Part shown: positions 26,171 to 35,773 of the stretch, in pieces | How positions within the stretch are numbered: the first letter of the stretch is position 1 | Layout: each line of letters opens with the position of its first letter | Source: Rhodobacteraceae bacterium F11138 | GTDB lineage: Bacteria; Pseudomonadota; Alphaproteobacteria; Rhodobacterales; Rhodobacteraceae | Assembly (NCBI GenBank): GCA_016521575.1 | Contig: JAEKDP010000001.1 | Location: forward strand, 289,844-353,843 | DNA: 64,000 nt | Direction of reading: 5' to 3' | The notes under the pieces: model-generated | What the model was told of the DNA's origin: nothing | Seen by the model: the letters and a program-made list of their open reading frames with translations, nothing else | Databases searched by the model: none | Translations under genes and position numbers: made by a program

Positions 26171-26965
26171 TCAGCTGATCTTTTTGCCCTTGATCGGTGC
26201 CCAGATCCGCTTGTTGGTGAGATACAGCAGAACCGACAGCACGGTCAGAAACAGAACCCCGACGAAACCCGCCTGCTTGCGCGCCATCATCTTGGGTTCT
26301 GCCGCCCACATCAGGAAGGCAGAAACGTCCTGTGCCATGTGGTGCAGATCATTGGAATGCCCATCGGCGAACTCGACCTGTTCGTCCGACAGCGGCGGGG
26401 CCATGCTGATCCAACCGCCGGGAAACGCGGTGTTCTCGTAAAAGATGCTGCCCGCGGATTCCTTTTCCTCGCCAGTATAGCCGGTCAGCAACGAAGCGAT
26501 GTATTCCGCGCCGCCCATGCCCTTGAACAACTGGTTGATGCCCAGCCCATAGGGACCATGGAATCCGGCACGCGCCTTGGCCATCATGCTCAGATCCGGT
26601 GCGCCGGCCGCCGTGTTGGCCGGGAAATGATCCACCGGGGTGGCCGGGCGGTCATCGTCCAGTTCCGGGTCATAGACCGAGAAATTGTCGGCTGCGTAGG
26701 CCCGCACCTGGTCCTCGGGCAGGTGTGGCCCGCCTTCGTCGCCAAGCGTGCGCAACGGCACATATTTCAGGCCGTGGCAGGCTGAACAGACCTCGGTATA
26801 GATCTGCAGGCCGCGTTGCAGCTGGTTCTGGTCATAGGTGCCGAAAGGGCCTTCGAACGAGAATGCGAAATCCTCGATGTGTTGCTCTCCGCCACCCGCG
26901 GCCAGTACGGCAGCGGGGGACAGGGCGACAGCAAAGACGGCACCGATTGCAAGTTTCTTGAACAT
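26171..26965 (-). CDS. petC: Cytochrome c1 subunit of the bc1 complex
   Basis: This 264-aa precursor has a Sec signal peptide (about 22 residues, ending VLAAGG). The c-type heme site is Cys60-Ser-Ala-Cys63-His64, and a C-terminal membrane anchor precedes the basic end [12 protein letters not shown]. It passes electrons from the Rieske protein to soluble or membrane cytochrome c on the periplasmic side. It is the last gene of petABC and starts 17 bp after petB. The size matches Rhodobacter-type c1. Confidence 0.96.
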   Translation of the reverse strand: MFKKLAIGAVFAVALSPAAVLAAGGGEQHIEDFAFSFEGPFGTYDQNQLQRGLQIYTEVCSACHGLKYVPLRTLGDEGGPHLPEDQVRAYAADNFSVYDPELDDDRPATPVDHFPANTAAGAPDLSMMAKARAGFHGPYGLGINQLFKGMGGAEYIASLLTGYTGEEKESAGSIFYENTAFPGGWISMAPPLSDEQVEFADGHSNDLHHMAQDVSAFLMWAAEPKMMARKQAGFVGVLFLTVLSVLLYLTNKRIWAPIKGKKIS

Positions 26966-26982
26966 CTGTCCCGATCCTTTTC

Positions 26983-28329
26983 TTATTCGGCGGGGGCTGT
27001 GGAGGTGTCCGAACCTGCCTCAGCCTTCTTGCCATAATGCGCCTCGAAATCTTCCTCGATGGTCGCGGGCGGGGTGTCGGGTTTCTCGATCACGCCCAGC
27101 AATGGCAGGATCACCAGGAAGTAGGCGAACCAATACGCGGCCGCAATCAGCGCAAAGCTGGCATAGGGCTCCTCGGCAGGCATCGCACCCAGCCACATCA
27201 GGGCGATGAAATCGATCACCAGCAGCCAGAACCACCATTTGAACATCGGGCGATACCGGCCCGACCGCACGCTGGACGTATCCAGCCACGGCACCAGCGC
27301 CATGACAGCGATCGCGCCGAACATGGCCACCACGCCAAAGAACTTGGCGTCAACGATGCCCCCGGTCACAAAGGACGCGATCTGCACGACCCAGACTTCG
27401 GATGTGAAGGCCCGCAAGATGGCATAGAACGGCAGATAGTACCATTCAGGCACGATATGCGCCGGCGTCACCAGGGGGTTGGCTTCGATATAGTTGTCCG
27501 GATGGCCCAGATAGTTCGGCATGAACCCGACCACAGCCCAGAAAATCGCCAGGATCACCGCCAGGGCGAACAGATCCTTGATCACGAAATAGGGCCAGAA
27601 CGGAACCGTATCCTTTTCCGCCTCGGCCTTCGAACCGCGACGCACTTCGACCCCGGTGGGGTTGTTGTTGCCGGTGGTATGAAAGGCCCAGATATGCACG
27701 GCCACCAGTGCTGCGATCACGAAAGGCAGCAGGTAGTGCAGGCTGAAGAACCGGTTCAGCGTGGCATTGTCCACAGCCGGTCCACCCAGCAGCCAGGTCT
27801 GCAGCGGTTCACCGATGAACGGGATCGCCCCGAACAGGCCGGTGATCACCGTGGCGCCCCAGAACGACATCTGACCCCAGGGCAGAACATAGCCCAAAAA
27901 GCCGGTCGCCATCATCGCCAGATAGATCAGCATGCCGATGATCCAGGTGATTTCGCGCGGCGACTTGTAAGAGCCGTAGTACAGACCGCGGAAGATGTGG
28001 ATATAGACTGCGACAAAGAACAGCGATGCACCGTTGGCATGCAGATACCGCAACATATAGCCGCCGTTCACGTTGCGCATGATGTGTTCGATGCTGGCAA
28101 AGGCCAGATCCACATGCGGCGTATAGTGCATCACCAGAATGATGCCGGTGACGATCTGCAGCACCAGGCAGAAGGTCAGGATGATACCCCAGATCCACAT
28201 CCAGTTCAGGTTCTTGGGCGTGGGGATCATGATGGTGTCGTACAGCAGACCAAGGATGGGCAGGCGGCTGTTCAGCCATCTCTCACCACCGGTCTTGGGT
28301 TCGTAATGATCGTGCGGAATTCCGGCCAT
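26983..28329 (-). CDS. petB: Cytochrome b subunit of the bc1 complex
   Basis: From the ATG at 28329 the protein is 448 aa, with eight membrane helices. It opens [20 protein letters not shown]. The heme-binding four-helix bundle includes [20 protein letters not shown] and [20 protein letters not shown], and the quinol-site PEWY is at [15 protein letters not shown]. The open frame upstream of this ATG overlaps petA and is not used. It holds hemes bL and bH and both quinone sites. The spacing to petA is 11 bp. Confidence 0.97.
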   Translation of the reverse strand: MAGIPHDHYEPKTGGERWLNSRLPILGLLYDTIMIPTPKNLNWMWIWGIILTFCLVLQIVTGIILVMHYTPHVDLAFASIEHIMRNVNGGYMLRYLHANGASLFFVAVYIHIFRGLYYGSYKSPREITWIIGMLIYLAMMATGFLGYVLPWGQMSFWGATVITGLFGAIPFIGEPLQTWLLGGPAVDNATLNRFFSLHYLLPFVIAALVAVHIWAFHTTGNNNPTGVEVRRGSKAEAEKDTVPFWPYFVIKDLFALAVILAIFWAVVGFMPNYLGHPDNYIEANPLVTPAHIVPEWYYLPFYAILRAFTSEVWVVQIASFVTGGIVDAKFFGVVAMFGAIAVMALVPWLDTSSVRSGRYRPMFKWWFWLLVIDFIALMWLGAMPAEEPYASFALIAAAYWFAYFLVILPLLGVIEKPDTPPATIEEDFEAHYGKKAEAGSDTSTAPAE

Positions 28330-28340
28330 TGGTGGTTTCC

Positions 28341-28898
28341 TTATCCCAGTTTGATCGTTGAAGCGTCGAGGAACTCGGCGGTCGGAATCGGCAGGTTCTC
28401 GGGGGCCGGACCTTTGCGGATCCGCCCGGCGGTATCGTAATGCGATCCGTGGCACGGGCAGAACCAGCCGTGGAACTCTCCGGCGTCGCCCAGCGGGACA
28501 CAGCCCAGGTGGGTGCAGACGCCCCACATCACCAGCCATTCACCGGCTTCGTCCAGCGTGCGGTTCTGATCCGTCGCGTCCAGACCCGGCTTGTTGGCAT
28601 TGCGGTCCAGCTGGTCCGGCAGGTCGGCCAGCGACACGGCGCGGGCCATCTCGATTTCTTCTTCGGTACGCCGACGGATGAACACCGGCTTGCCCAGGAA
28701 CTTCACACTGATCTGGGTGCCGACTTCGACGCCGCTGACATCGACGCGAATCGAGGACAGCGCCTGTACATCTGCGGACGGGTTCATCTGATTGACCAGC
28801 GGCCAGACGGCGGCCCCTGTTGCAACAACACCGGCGCCAGCAGTGGCGTAGTAGAGGAAGTCTCTCCGGGTGCCTTCGTGGTCTTCTGCGTGGGACAC
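28341..28898 (-). CDS. petA: Ubiquinol-cytochrome c reductase Rieske iron-sulfur subunit
   Basis: The start is the GTG at 28898, which gives 185 aa; the frame further upstream has no family similarity. A Tat signal-anchor (Arg11-Arg12-Asp-Phe-Leu, then the hydrophobic [15 protein letters not shown]) stays as the membrane anchor. The 2Fe-2S ligands are Cys128, His130, Cys147 and His150, with Cys133 and Cys149 forming the disulfide (CTHLGC and CPCHGSHYD). It is the first gene of the minus-strand petABC operon. The 221-bp gap upstream must hold the operon promoter; I could not identify it confidently. Confidence 0.95.
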   Translation of the reverse strand: MSHAEDHEGTRRDFLYYATAGAGVVATGAAVWPLVNQMNPSADVQALSSIRVDVSGVEVGTQISVKFLGKPVFIRRRTEEEIEMARAVSLADLPDQLDRNANKPGLDATDQNRTLDEAGEWLVMWGVCTHLGCVPLGDAGEFHGWFCPCHGSHYDTAGRIRKGPAPENLPIPTAEFLDASTIKLG

Positions 28899-29119
28899 GA
28901 GGTTTACTCCAATTCCTGCGCCCTGGGATGGGCAAACGTGCTTAAGGGCCGCTGATTTGCGCGGCAACTCATGGCGCGTATTACCGAGGTCGATTTGGTT
29001 CGTCCAGCGGTCATAGGCGCGCAGGAGGCCGCAACCGTGCGCCTGTGTCGCAACTGCGTCGGTTTGAATGCCCTTGTCGCACCCCCACTTAACCCGGATC
29101 GACCCCGTTGCGCCACCCG

Positions 29120-29731
29120 TCAGGCCGCAGGTGGCACTGTTGCCTGCATGGCCGGACGCGATTCGAATCCGGCAAACCAGGCCGCCAGATCCGTGTTCCC
29201 GCGGCGCCAATCCCGCTGCGGATGCCGGAAATCCAGATAGGCCAGCGCGCACGCCACCGAAATATGCCCCATGTCCAGCGATCCCGCCAGATGGCCCATC
29301 CAGCGCCGGTTCAGGGCTGCAACCGCCCGTTCGGCCTTGGCCCACTGTGCCTCGATCCAGGCCGGAGATTGTTCGGTCGGTGGGCGCAGACGGGTTTCAT
29401 AGGTCATGGAAACGCCGCTTTCCATGATGCCGTCTCCCGTGGCCTCAAGCGTCAGAACCTCCCAGCGCGCCGGTCCATCCGGATACAGGCCGCCGCCGAA
29501 CCTGTGGTCCAGATAGGCGCAGATCACCCGGCTGTCATACAATGTCGGGCCATCGTCGCGTTCCAGCGCCGGAATTTTGCCCAACGGGTTGCTGGCAATC
29601 AGGATGTCCGCGGAACTGAGCGCGGTGGTCGTCACCGGTTCAAGGGCGACCTGATCCGTCTGTTCCAGTTCGTGCAGCAACACACAAACCTTGCGAACAA
29701 AGGGGGACGCGGGCGAATGGTACAGTTTCAT
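29120..29731 (-). CDS. Glutathione S-transferase family protein
   Basis: The 203-aa protein has a thioredoxin-like N-terminal domain ([40 protein letters not shown]) with the SPFVRK serine-type active site. An alpha-helical C-terminal domain ends [14 protein letters not shown]. The PALE...DS motif binds the gamma-glutamyl part of glutathione. The substrate is unknown; members detoxify electrophiles or act as reductases. It stands 42 bp upstream (in reading order downstream) of the PaiB-like gene on the same strand. Confidence 0.88.
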   Translation of the reverse strand: MKLYHSPASPFVRKVCVLLHELEQTDQVALEPVTTTALSSADILIASNPLGKIPALERDDGPTLYDSRVICAYLDHRFGGGLYPDGPARWEVLTLEATGDGIMESGVSMTYETRLRPPTEQSPAWIEAQWAKAERAVAALNRRWMGHLAGSLDMGHISVACALAYLDFRHPQRDWRRGNTDLAAWFAGFESRPAMQATVPPAA

Positions 29732-29773
29732 GGCAGGGTTCCGTGTTTTGGCCGTGCGACCCTAGCATGGGAA

Positions 29774-30394
29774 TCAGCCCTGTCCATCGGCCCCACGCAT
29801 CAGCGCCGCCAGAATTCGCGTCTCGGCACCGATGCCATAGGCCTCGATCTGATCTGCCGCCGCCTGCCGGGCCGTGTCGGGTTTGTTCTGGCTCAGTTTC
29901 CAGGTCCCGTCCACATCGCGCACCTGCATCCGACAGGGCACGATCATGCGCATCATCCGTTCCAGCGCGTTGGCGTCCATCTTGCCGGTGGTCCAGGCGG
30001 TCTTGGGCGCAAGACGGTCTTCGAACAGGGCGGACTGGCGGTCCAGAAGGGCGCGCAATTCATCCTGCGGGCGGCGTTCCAGCACGCCGGTCAGATGCAC
30101 CGCGACATAGTTCCAGGTCGGCACCTGATCCGACACCCCGTACCAGTCGGGCGACACATAGGCATCAGGCCCGCTGACAGCGATCCGCGCCGGCAGAGGG
30201 GACTTGAGGGCGCGCACGATCGGGTTGCTGCGCACCAGGTGCAGATCGACGGTCATTCCCTGCAACAAGAACGGCACATGCGACAGCATCGGCGCACCCT
30301 GGGCCTGAACCGCCAGAACGCCAAACCCGCGTTCGCGCGCAAAGGCCAGATTGTCCTGCGCTTGGGCGGTGTGAAAAACCGGGTTCGGATGCAT
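29774..30394 (-). CDS. FMN-binding negative transcriptional regulator, PaiB-like
   Basis: The 206-aa protein matches the PaiB family throughout: MHPNPVFHTAQAQDNLAFAR at the start, LSHVPFLL, HLVRSNPIVRAL, ISGPDAYVSPDWYG-like sequence, and VPTWNYVAVHLTGVL. The fold is a split-barrel flavin-binding domain. In Bacillus, PaiB affects sporulation and protease genes; in proteobacteria its role is not settled. It is transcribed away from the FMN riboswitch region. Confidence 0.88.
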   Translation of the reverse strand: MHPNPVFHTAQAQDNLAFARERGFGVLAVQAQGAPMLSHVPFLLQGMTVDLHLVRSNPIVRALKSPLPARIAVSGPDAYVSPDWYGVSDQVPTWNYVAVHLTGVLERRPQDELRALLDRQSALFEDRLAPKTAWTTGKMDANALERMMRMIVPCRMQVRDVDGTWKLSQNKPDTARQAAADQIEAYGIGAETRILAALMRGADGQG

Positions 30395-30458
30395 TCTGGT
30401 CTCCCTTGTTGCTGCAGGCTCTTGCAGAACCGCGCGGGTGTTGGCAAGACTGCCGCTG

Positions 30459-30608
30459 TTCTCAGGGCGGGGCGGAATTCCCCACCGGCGGTATGCAGAC
30501 CCGATCTGCGAGCCCGCGAGCGCATCGGGTTTCCGCAGGATACCCTTTGGTCAGCAGATTCTGGTGAGAGGCCAGAGCCGACGGTCACAGTCCGGATGAA
30601 AGAGGACG
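30459..30608 (+). ncRNA. FMN riboswitch (RFN element)
   Basis: The conserved 5' strand TTCTCAGGGCGGGG at 30459 is followed by ATTCCCCACCGGCGGTA. The 3' half has GGTGAGAGGCCAGAGCCGAC, GGTCACAGTCCGGATGAAAG. These are the RFN core strands of the six-way junction. It lies directly upstream of ribH2 on the plus strand. A GCATTCG/CGAATGC hairpin (30621-30639) between the aptamer and the ribH2 start is a possible expression platform; without a U-tract it more likely works on translation. Confidence 0.93.
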
Positions 30609-30611
30609 AGC

Positions 30612-30689
30612 ATGCGCGCCGCATTCGTGGTGCGAATGCCCGTGATCGCCTTGGGTGGACGTGTCGAAACCAAAGGAGATCACAGATGA
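30612..30689 (+). CDS. Possible 25-aa leader ORF between the FMN riboswitch and ribH2
   Basis: An ATG four bases after the aptamer, preceded by AGAGGACGAG, opens a 25-codon frame (MRAAFVVRMP, then VIALGGRVETKGDHR) whose TGA overlaps the ribH2 ATG as ATGA. This geometry permits translational coupling, so riboswitch control of the leader ORF would extend to ribH2. It could equally be a chance frame, because ribH2 has its own AAAGGAG site. Confidence 0.3.
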   Translation: MRAAFVVRMPVIALGGRVETKGDHR

Positions 30690-31120
30690 CACTCACCCGT
30701 TACGCCTTTGTCAAAGCCCAGTGGCATGCCGATATCGTCGATCAGGCACTGGTCGGGTTCCAAGAACTGATACCGCCCGCCCAGGTCGATGTGTTTGACG
30801 TGCCCGGCGCCTTTGAAATGCCGCTGATAGCGCGCGATCTGGCGATGACCGGACGGTACGGGGCCGTGGCCTGCGCCGCTTTCGTGGTCGACGGCGGCAT
30901 CTATCGTCACGATTTTGTGGCCCAGGCGGTCGTGGATGGGCTGATGCGCGCCGGTCTGGACAGCGGGGTGCCGGTCCTGTCGGTGTCGCTGACCCCGCAT
31001 CAGTATCAGGAAACCGATCATCACAACGCCATCTATCAGGCACATTTCGTTGAAAAGGGCCGCGAAGCCGCCCGTGCCGCGCTGGCCGTCGGCAAGACGC
31101 GGAGCCGGATCGCGGCCTAA
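30686..31120 (+). CDS. ribH2: 6,7-dimethyl-8-ribityllumazine synthase, RibH2 type
   Basis: The true start is the ATG at 30686 behind AAAGGAG, giving 144 aa; the long open frame upstream is a shadow. It condenses 5-amino-6-ribitylaminouracil with dihydroxybutanone phosphate in riboflavin synthesis. The sequence FDVPGAFEMPLIARDL supplies the substrate pocket and VDGGIYRHDFVAQAVVDGLM the catalytic His region. RibH2-type proteins form decamers and have a divergent pattern like this one. The FMN riboswitch in front shows feedback control. It meets thiQ tail to tail with a 4-bp overlap. Confidence 0.9.
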   Translation: MTLTRYAFVKAQWHADIVDQALVGFQELIPPAQVDVFDVPGAFEMPLIARDLAMTGRYGAVACAAFVVDGGIYRHDFVAQAVVDGLMRAGLDSGVPVLSVSLTPHQYQETDHHNAIYQAHFVEKGREAARAALAVGKTRSRIAA

Positions 31121-31809
31121 CCGAGATAGGCGCGCAAGGCCGGAGGCGGGTTGTCCAGCAGCTCGCCTGTCGCCTGTGGCGGATGCGCCGTGCCGCCTTC
31201 GATCAGGATGACCTGGCTTGCGATGCGCCGGGCATCCATCGGATCGTGACTGACCATCAGCAGCGTCGCACCGTTTTCCCGTACCAGATCCTGTACCAGA
31301 TCCAGCATCTCGTTCTTCAGCGCAGGCCCCAGTGCGGCAAACGGTTCGTCCAGCAACAACAGCGGCCGCCCCTGCACAAGCACCCGCGCCAGGGCCGCGC
31401 GGCTCTGCTGTCCGCCCGACAGCGCCGCCGGGCGGCGTGTTTCCATTTCGGACAGCCCGACGCGCGCGATGGCTTCGCGCACCTTTTCCGATTGCGCCGC
31501 GTTCAGCCGCAAATCGGGGTTTAGACCCAGCCCGACATTCTGCGCCACGCTCAGATGTGGAAACAGGTTGCCATCCTGAAACAGCATTGCCACGGGGCGC
31601 TGGCCCGGGGGCGCATCGTTCAGGATTTCGCCTCGCCAGGAAAGCCGCCCCCGCACCACCGGATGAAAGCCCGCGATGGCCCCGATCAGCGTCGACTTTC
31701 CGGCGCCCGAAGCACCGATCACCGCGATTTTCCCGCCCTCGGGAACCGCAAGATCGGCGCGCAATACAAAACCGCCGTTGTCGATTTCGACCTGCTCAAG
31801 CTTCAGCAT
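31117..31809 (-). CDS. thiQ: Thiamine ABC transporter ATP-binding protein
   Basis: The 230-aa ATPase has Walker A GASGAGKST, the signature ALSGGQQSRAALARV and Walker B LLLLDEPFAALGP. Its small size without TOBE domain fits ThiQ. It is the last gene of thiB-thiP-thiQ, overlaps thiP by 14 bp and is governed by the TPP riboswitch in front of thiB. Its stop overlaps that of ribH2 on the other strand. Confidence 0.92.
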   Translation of the reverse strand: MLKLEQVEIDNGGFVLRADLAVPEGGKIAVIGASGAGKSTLIGAIAGFHPVVRGRLSWRGEILNDAPPGQRPVAMLFQDGNLFPHLSVAQNVGLGLNPDLRLNAAQSEKVREAIARVGLSEMETRRPAALSGGQQSRAALARVLVQGRPLLLLDEPFAALGPALKNEMLDLVQDLVRENGATLLMVSHDPMDARRIASQVILIEGGTAHPPQATGELLDNPPPALRAYLG

Positions 31810-33352
31810 GCCAGCGTCCTCCGCGATCGAAGCTCCAGAACAGGGCCATTGACAGGACCAGCAGCAGCAGCGCCGCCCCGGCGGCCGCCTGCATCTGATA
31901 GGCCCCCATCAGGCGATAGACCTGCAACGGCAAGGTCGCACGTTCAGGATCGGCAAACAACGCGATCACGCCAAGATCCCCCATCGACAAGGCCGCCGAC
32001 AAACCGGCCGCGAACCCGATCTGCGCCCGCATCCGGGGCAACAGAACCCGCCGCAGGAACGGACCCCCGGCCATATCCAGAGACAGCGCCAACGGCCCGT
32101 ATCGCGTCACCACCTGCTGCGCGCGCGGCACCAGAATGCGCAGCGCAAAGGGCAACGCCATGACGGCATTGACCAAAGCCGTCACCGGCAGCGCCAGATC
32201 GAACGGATCCGCCAGCGGATAGATGACGATGAACAAGCCGGTCCCGATAACCAGCGGCGATGCCGCCAGGCCCAGCAACCCGGCCAGTTCCACTGCCCGT
32301 CCGCGCCCCAATGCAATCGTTATGGCCATCGGCATCGACAGCAACAGCGTCACCCCGGTGCTGGCAAGCGCAACAAGCAGCGAATTCAGGGTCGCGACGA
32401 CCACCGACCCCGGCAACAGGTGCAATCCCGGTGCCCCGGCCAGGCCAATGGCAGCCAGCGGCATCAGAAGAAACAGCGCCGCCATCACGATGATCCCGCC
32501 GTCCAGCACCCGCGCGGCAATGCCTGCCGCATCCCAGCGCTGTACCGGACGGTCCAGACCGCTGCCAAAGCCGTCGTTGCGCGACACGCGCAGGGCAATC
32601 AGCGCGGCGCATCCGGTCAGCACGATCTGGATGCAGGACAGCATCGCCGCGCGGGCAAGATCGAAATCGAACCGGAACGCCTGATAGATGGCCAATTCGA
32701 TGGTCGTGGCCCCGGGGCCTCCGCCCAATGTCAGCGCCACGGCAAAGCTGGTCAGGCAGATCGCGAAGATCACCGCCAGAACGCCGGGCAGGACCCGGCG
32801 CAGCATCGGCAGTTCCAGCAACTGCCACATGGCGCGCGGCCCTGCCCCCAACTGTGCGGCCAGCCGGAAGCGCTCGGCAGGGATTTCCTGCCAGCCCTGC
32901 AATATCAGGCGGGTCGCCAACGGCAGATTGAAAAACACATGCGCCAGCACCACCCCGTGCAGGCCATAGATCTGCAACGGCGGCAACCCCAGCCAACCCA
33001 GCATCAGACTGACCCAGCCATTGCGCCCGAACACCGCCAGCATCCCCAGCACGGCCACGATCACCGGCAGGATGAACGGCGCGCCCAGCAGCGCAATCAG
33101 CAACCGCCGCCCTGCAAAACGCCGCCGCGCCAGGGCACGGGCCAATGGCACGGCCAGCACCCCGCTGAACAGCGCCGACAACGCCGCCTGCACCACGGTG
33201 AAGCGAACCCCGGCCCAATCCGCCGCCGCCATGCCGCGGCCCGTCTCGGCCCGCAGAAACACCGCCAGCAGGCAGCCCAGGATCAGAGCCGCAACCAGTA
33301 CCGCCGCGACCAGACCGGCGCGGTGGCCTACTGGCTGAGCGCCGTCAGCCAT
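31796..33352 (-). CDS. thiP: Thiamine/thiamine pyrophosphate ABC transporter permease
   Basis: This 518-aa protein is a fused double permease with about 12 membrane segments and two EAA-type loops, the arrangement of ThiP. The segments LILQGWQEIPAERFRLAAQL and FLRRVLLPRMRAQIGFAAGL mark the two halves. It overlaps thiB by 25 bp and thiQ by 14 bp, so expression is tightly coupled. It moves thiamine, TPP or thiamine monophosphate through the inner membrane. Confidence 0.93.
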   Translation of the reverse strand: MADGAQPVGHRAGLVAAVLVAALILGCLLAVFLRAETGRGMAAADWAGVRFTVVQAALSALFSGVLAVPLARALARRRFAGRRLLIALLGAPFILPVIVAVLGMLAVFGRNGWVSLMLGWLGLPPLQIYGLHGVVLAHVFFNLPLATRLILQGWQEIPAERFRLAAQLGAGPRAMWQLLELPMLRRVLPGVLAVIFAICLTSFAVALTLGGGPGATTIELAIYQAFRFDFDLARAAMLSCIQIVLTGCAALIALRVSRNDGFGSGLDRPVQRWDAAGIAARVLDGGIIVMAALFLLMPLAAIGLAGAPGLHLLPGSVVVATLNSLLVALASTGVTLLLSMPMAITIALGRGRAVELAGLLGLAASPLVIGTGLFIVIYPLADPFDLALPVTALVNAVMALPFALRILVPRAQQVVTRYGPLALSLDMAGGPFLRRVLLPRMRAQIGFAAGLSAALSMGDLGVIALFADPERATLPLQVYRLMGAYQMQAAAGAALLLLVLSMALFWSFDRGGRWHAEA

Positions 33353-34305
33353 TCCGCCAGCGCCTCGTCGCGCACCGCCGTGGCATCGGCCGAAGGCACC
33401 AGATGCGCCTTTTCCGGCTGGCTCAGTTTTTCAAATCCCGCTGGCAGACCCGCTTCGGGAATCACTGCCGGATACATCCAGTTCGTGGTCGGGATCACCG
33501 ATTGGAACGCATCGGATACAACGAATTTCAGAAAGGTTTCCGCCAATTCGGGTTGATCGCTGTTGGCCAGCCGGGCTGCGACTTCGATCTGCAGGTAATG
33601 CCCTTCGTCGAAAACCGCCGCCGTCTTGCCGTCGTCCTCTTCCGCGATCAGGTGATACGCAGGCGAGGTGGTGTAGGACAGCACCATGTCGGCCTCGCCC
33701 TCCAGGAACAGCCCATAGGCTTCGCTCCAGCCTTTGGTCACGGTGACGATATTGTCGGACAGATCGGCCCAGATTTCCGGTGCCTCGTCGCCATAGACGG
33801 ACTTGACCCACAGCAGCAATCCCAGTCCGGGGGTCGATGACCGGGGGTCCTGAATGATGATCTTTGCATCGCTGGCGGCAAGGCTGCGGAAATCGCCCGG
33901 CGCATCCATGCCCACGTTGTGGACGAAGGCAAAATATCCCCAATCATAGGGCACAAAGGTGTCATCATCCCAAGCCATCGGCAGATCATACTCTGCCGTT
34001 ACACCGCTGGGCGCGAACAAACCGGTATCCAGAGCCGCCTGGGTCAGGTTGGTGTCCAGCCCCAGAACCACATCCGCATCGCTGCGCGCCCCTTCCAGTT
34101 TTAGACGGGCCAGCAGGGCCGCGCCGTCGCCGGCCCCGATCAGTTTCAGGTCACAGCCGCAGGTTTGCTCGAACGCCTTTTCGATCTGCGGGCCGGGGCC
34201 CCATTCGGAAACGAAACTGTCATAGGTATAAACGGTCAATTCCGGTGTCTCGGCGGCAACCGCCGTGGCACAGAAAACTCCCGCTGCAATCGCAAGATAC
34301 TTCAT
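33328..34305 (-). CDS. thiB: Thiamine-binding periplasmic protein
   Basis: The 325-aa protein has a signal peptide (residues 1-18, ending AVAAETPE) and family features such as [35 protein letters not shown], and a C-terminal [14 protein letters not shown]. The tyrosine and tryptophan residues in these segments stack on thiamine in the family. It is the first gene of the operon, 46 bp or so downstream of the TPP riboswitch, with TCCTCC (minus-strand GGAGGA) just before the start. Confidence 0.94.
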   Translation of the reverse strand: MKYLAIAAGVFCATAVAAETPELTVYTYDSFVSEWGPGPQIEKAFEQTCGCDLKLIGAGDGAALLARLKLEGARSDADVVLGLDTNLTQAALDTGLFAPSGVTAEYDLPMAWDDDTFVPYDWGYFAFVHNVGMDAPGDFRSLAASDAKIIIQDPRSSTPGLGLLLWVKSVYGDEAPEIWADLSDNIVTVTKGWSEAYGLFLEGEADMVLSYTTSPAYHLIAEEDDGKTAAVFDEGHYLQIEVAARLANSDQPELAETFLKFVVSDAFQSVIPTTNWMYPAVIPEAGLPAGFEKLSQPEKAHLVPSADATAVRDEALAEWLTALSQ

Positions 34306-34351
34306 GGCATCCTCCTGTTGCGGCGACAGGGCAGGGTTGGAGGATGTTCCA

Positions 34352-34437
34352 GACCTTCCCTACGCCGGTGTTAGCCGGGTCAGGTTCAACGGGTCCGCAT
34401 CGCGTCTCAGCCATCCAAGGCCCCCCGAGGTGACTTC
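34352..34437 (-). ncRNA. TPP riboswitch (THI element)
   Basis: The minus strand contains the conserved GGCTGAGACGCG, then GACCCGTTGAACCTGA, CCGGCTAACACCGGCGTAGG and GGAA, which are the pyrimidine and pyrophosphate sensor helices. It precedes thiBPQ and should shut the operon down when thiamine pyrophosphate is plentiful, probably by hiding the thiB ribosome site. Confidence 0.95.
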
Positions 34438-34558
34438 ACACCTAGTTCGCGCCGGACGGATTGACAAGCGCCCTGCCCGGACAGAACCTGCGGAACCCGA
34501 CAACCGCTTGCGACGAACCGATGGCCCGGCTAAGCACATGCCAAAAGGAGCCCCGACC

Positions 34559-35662
34559 ATGTCGATCAACAGCTTTGGCCACTTGTTTCGCGTCACGACA
34601 TGGGGCGAAAGCCACGGACCCGCCATCGGCGCGACGGTTGACGGCTGCCCGCCCGGCGTACCCGTTGACGAAGCGATGCTTCAGCATTGGCTGGACCGGC
34701 GCAAACCGGGGCAGAACAAATACACGACCCAACGCCGCGAACCGGATCAGGTGCGCATCCTGTCCGGCGTTTTCGAAGGCGTCACCACCGGCACCCCGGT
34801 GCAGCTGATGATCGAAAACACCGATCAACGTTCCAAGGACTATGGCGATATCAAGGACAAGTTCCGCCCGGGTCATGCCGACATCACCTATTGGCAAAAA
34901 TACGGCATCCGGGACTATCGCGGCGGTGGCCGGTCCTCGGCCCGCGAAACCGCCTCGCGCGTTGCCGCGGGCGGTTTGGCCCGTCAGGCCATCCAGACGC
35001 TGATCCCCGGACTGCAGATCACCGGCTACATGGTTCAGATGGGACCGCACCGGATCGACCGCGACCGGTTCGACCTGACGCAGGTCGACCAGAACCCGTT
35101 CTGGGTGCCGGATGCCAACGCGGCGATCAAATGGGCCGATTATCTGGACAACCTGCGCAAATCCGGCAATTCGGTCGGGGCCATCGTCGAGGTGACCGCC
35201 TCCGGCGTCCCCCCCGGGCTGGGCGCGCCGGTGTATGGCAAACTCGACACCGACCTTGCCACCGCAATGATGAGCATCAACGCAGTCAAGGGCGTGGAAA
35301 TCGGCGAAGGCATGTCCGCCGCGATGCTGACCGGCGAAACGAACGCCGACGAAATCTATATGGGCAACAACGGCGAACCGTCCTATTCCAGCAACCATGC
35401 GGGCGGGATTCTGGGTGGCATCAGCACCGGACAGGACGTGGTGGTCCGTTTTGCTGTCAAACCCACAAGTTCGATCCTGACCCCGCGCAAGACCATCACC
35501 AAGTCGGGCGAAGAGACCGAGATCATCACCAAGGGCCGCCATGATCCCTGCGTCGGCATCCGCGCGGTGCCCGTGGGCGAGGCGATGATGGCCTGTGTCA
35601 TCCTTGACCATCTGCTTTTGCATCGCGGACAGGTCGGCGAAAACCGCGGGACGGTCGGCTGA
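34559..35662 (+). CDS. aroC: Chorismate synthase
   Basis: This enzyme makes chorismate from 5-enolpyruvylshikimate 3-phosphate using reduced FMN. The ATG at 34559 gives 367 aa; sequence before it belongs to the TPP riboswitch region. All signatures are present: [38 protein letters not shown], and the DHLLLHRGQ end. It reads divergently from thiB. AAGGAG precedes the start. Confidence 0.97.
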   Translation: MSINSFGHLFRVTTWGESHGPAIGATVDGCPPGVPVDEAMLQHWLDRRKPGQNKYTTQRREPDQVRILSGVFEGVTTGTPVQLMIENTDQRSKDYGDIKDKFRPGHADITYWQKYGIRDYRGGGRSSARETASRVAAGGLARQAIQTLIPGLQITGYMVQMGPHRIDRDRFDLTQVDQNPFWVPDANAAIKWADYLDNLRKSGNSVGAIVEVTASGVPPGLGAPVYGKLDTDLATAMMSINAVKGVEIGEGMSAAMLTGETNADEIYMGNNGEPSYSSNHAGGILGGISTGQDVVVRFAVKPTSSILTPRKTITKSGEETEIITKGRHDPCVGIRAVPVGEAMMACVILDHLLLHRGQVGENRGTVG

Positions 35663-35773
35663 TCCGTGACCGCTGTGACGGGCGGGCGGCTTTTTTGCCA
35701 TCAACGCGGTTCCTGTTGCCCGTTCTGACCGCGCACCATTGATCTTTGCGCGGCGGCAGCGCAGGTTCACGCC

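Noticed and set aside
27037..28440. 467-codon plus-strand open frame
   Set aside because: It is antisense to petB and petA and its product is His/Gln/Asp-rich without domain features.
29108..30685. In-frame upstream extension of ribH2
   Set aside because: It runs antisense through the GST and PaiB-like genes and across the FMN riboswitch. The ATG at 30686 with AAAGGAG is the proper start.
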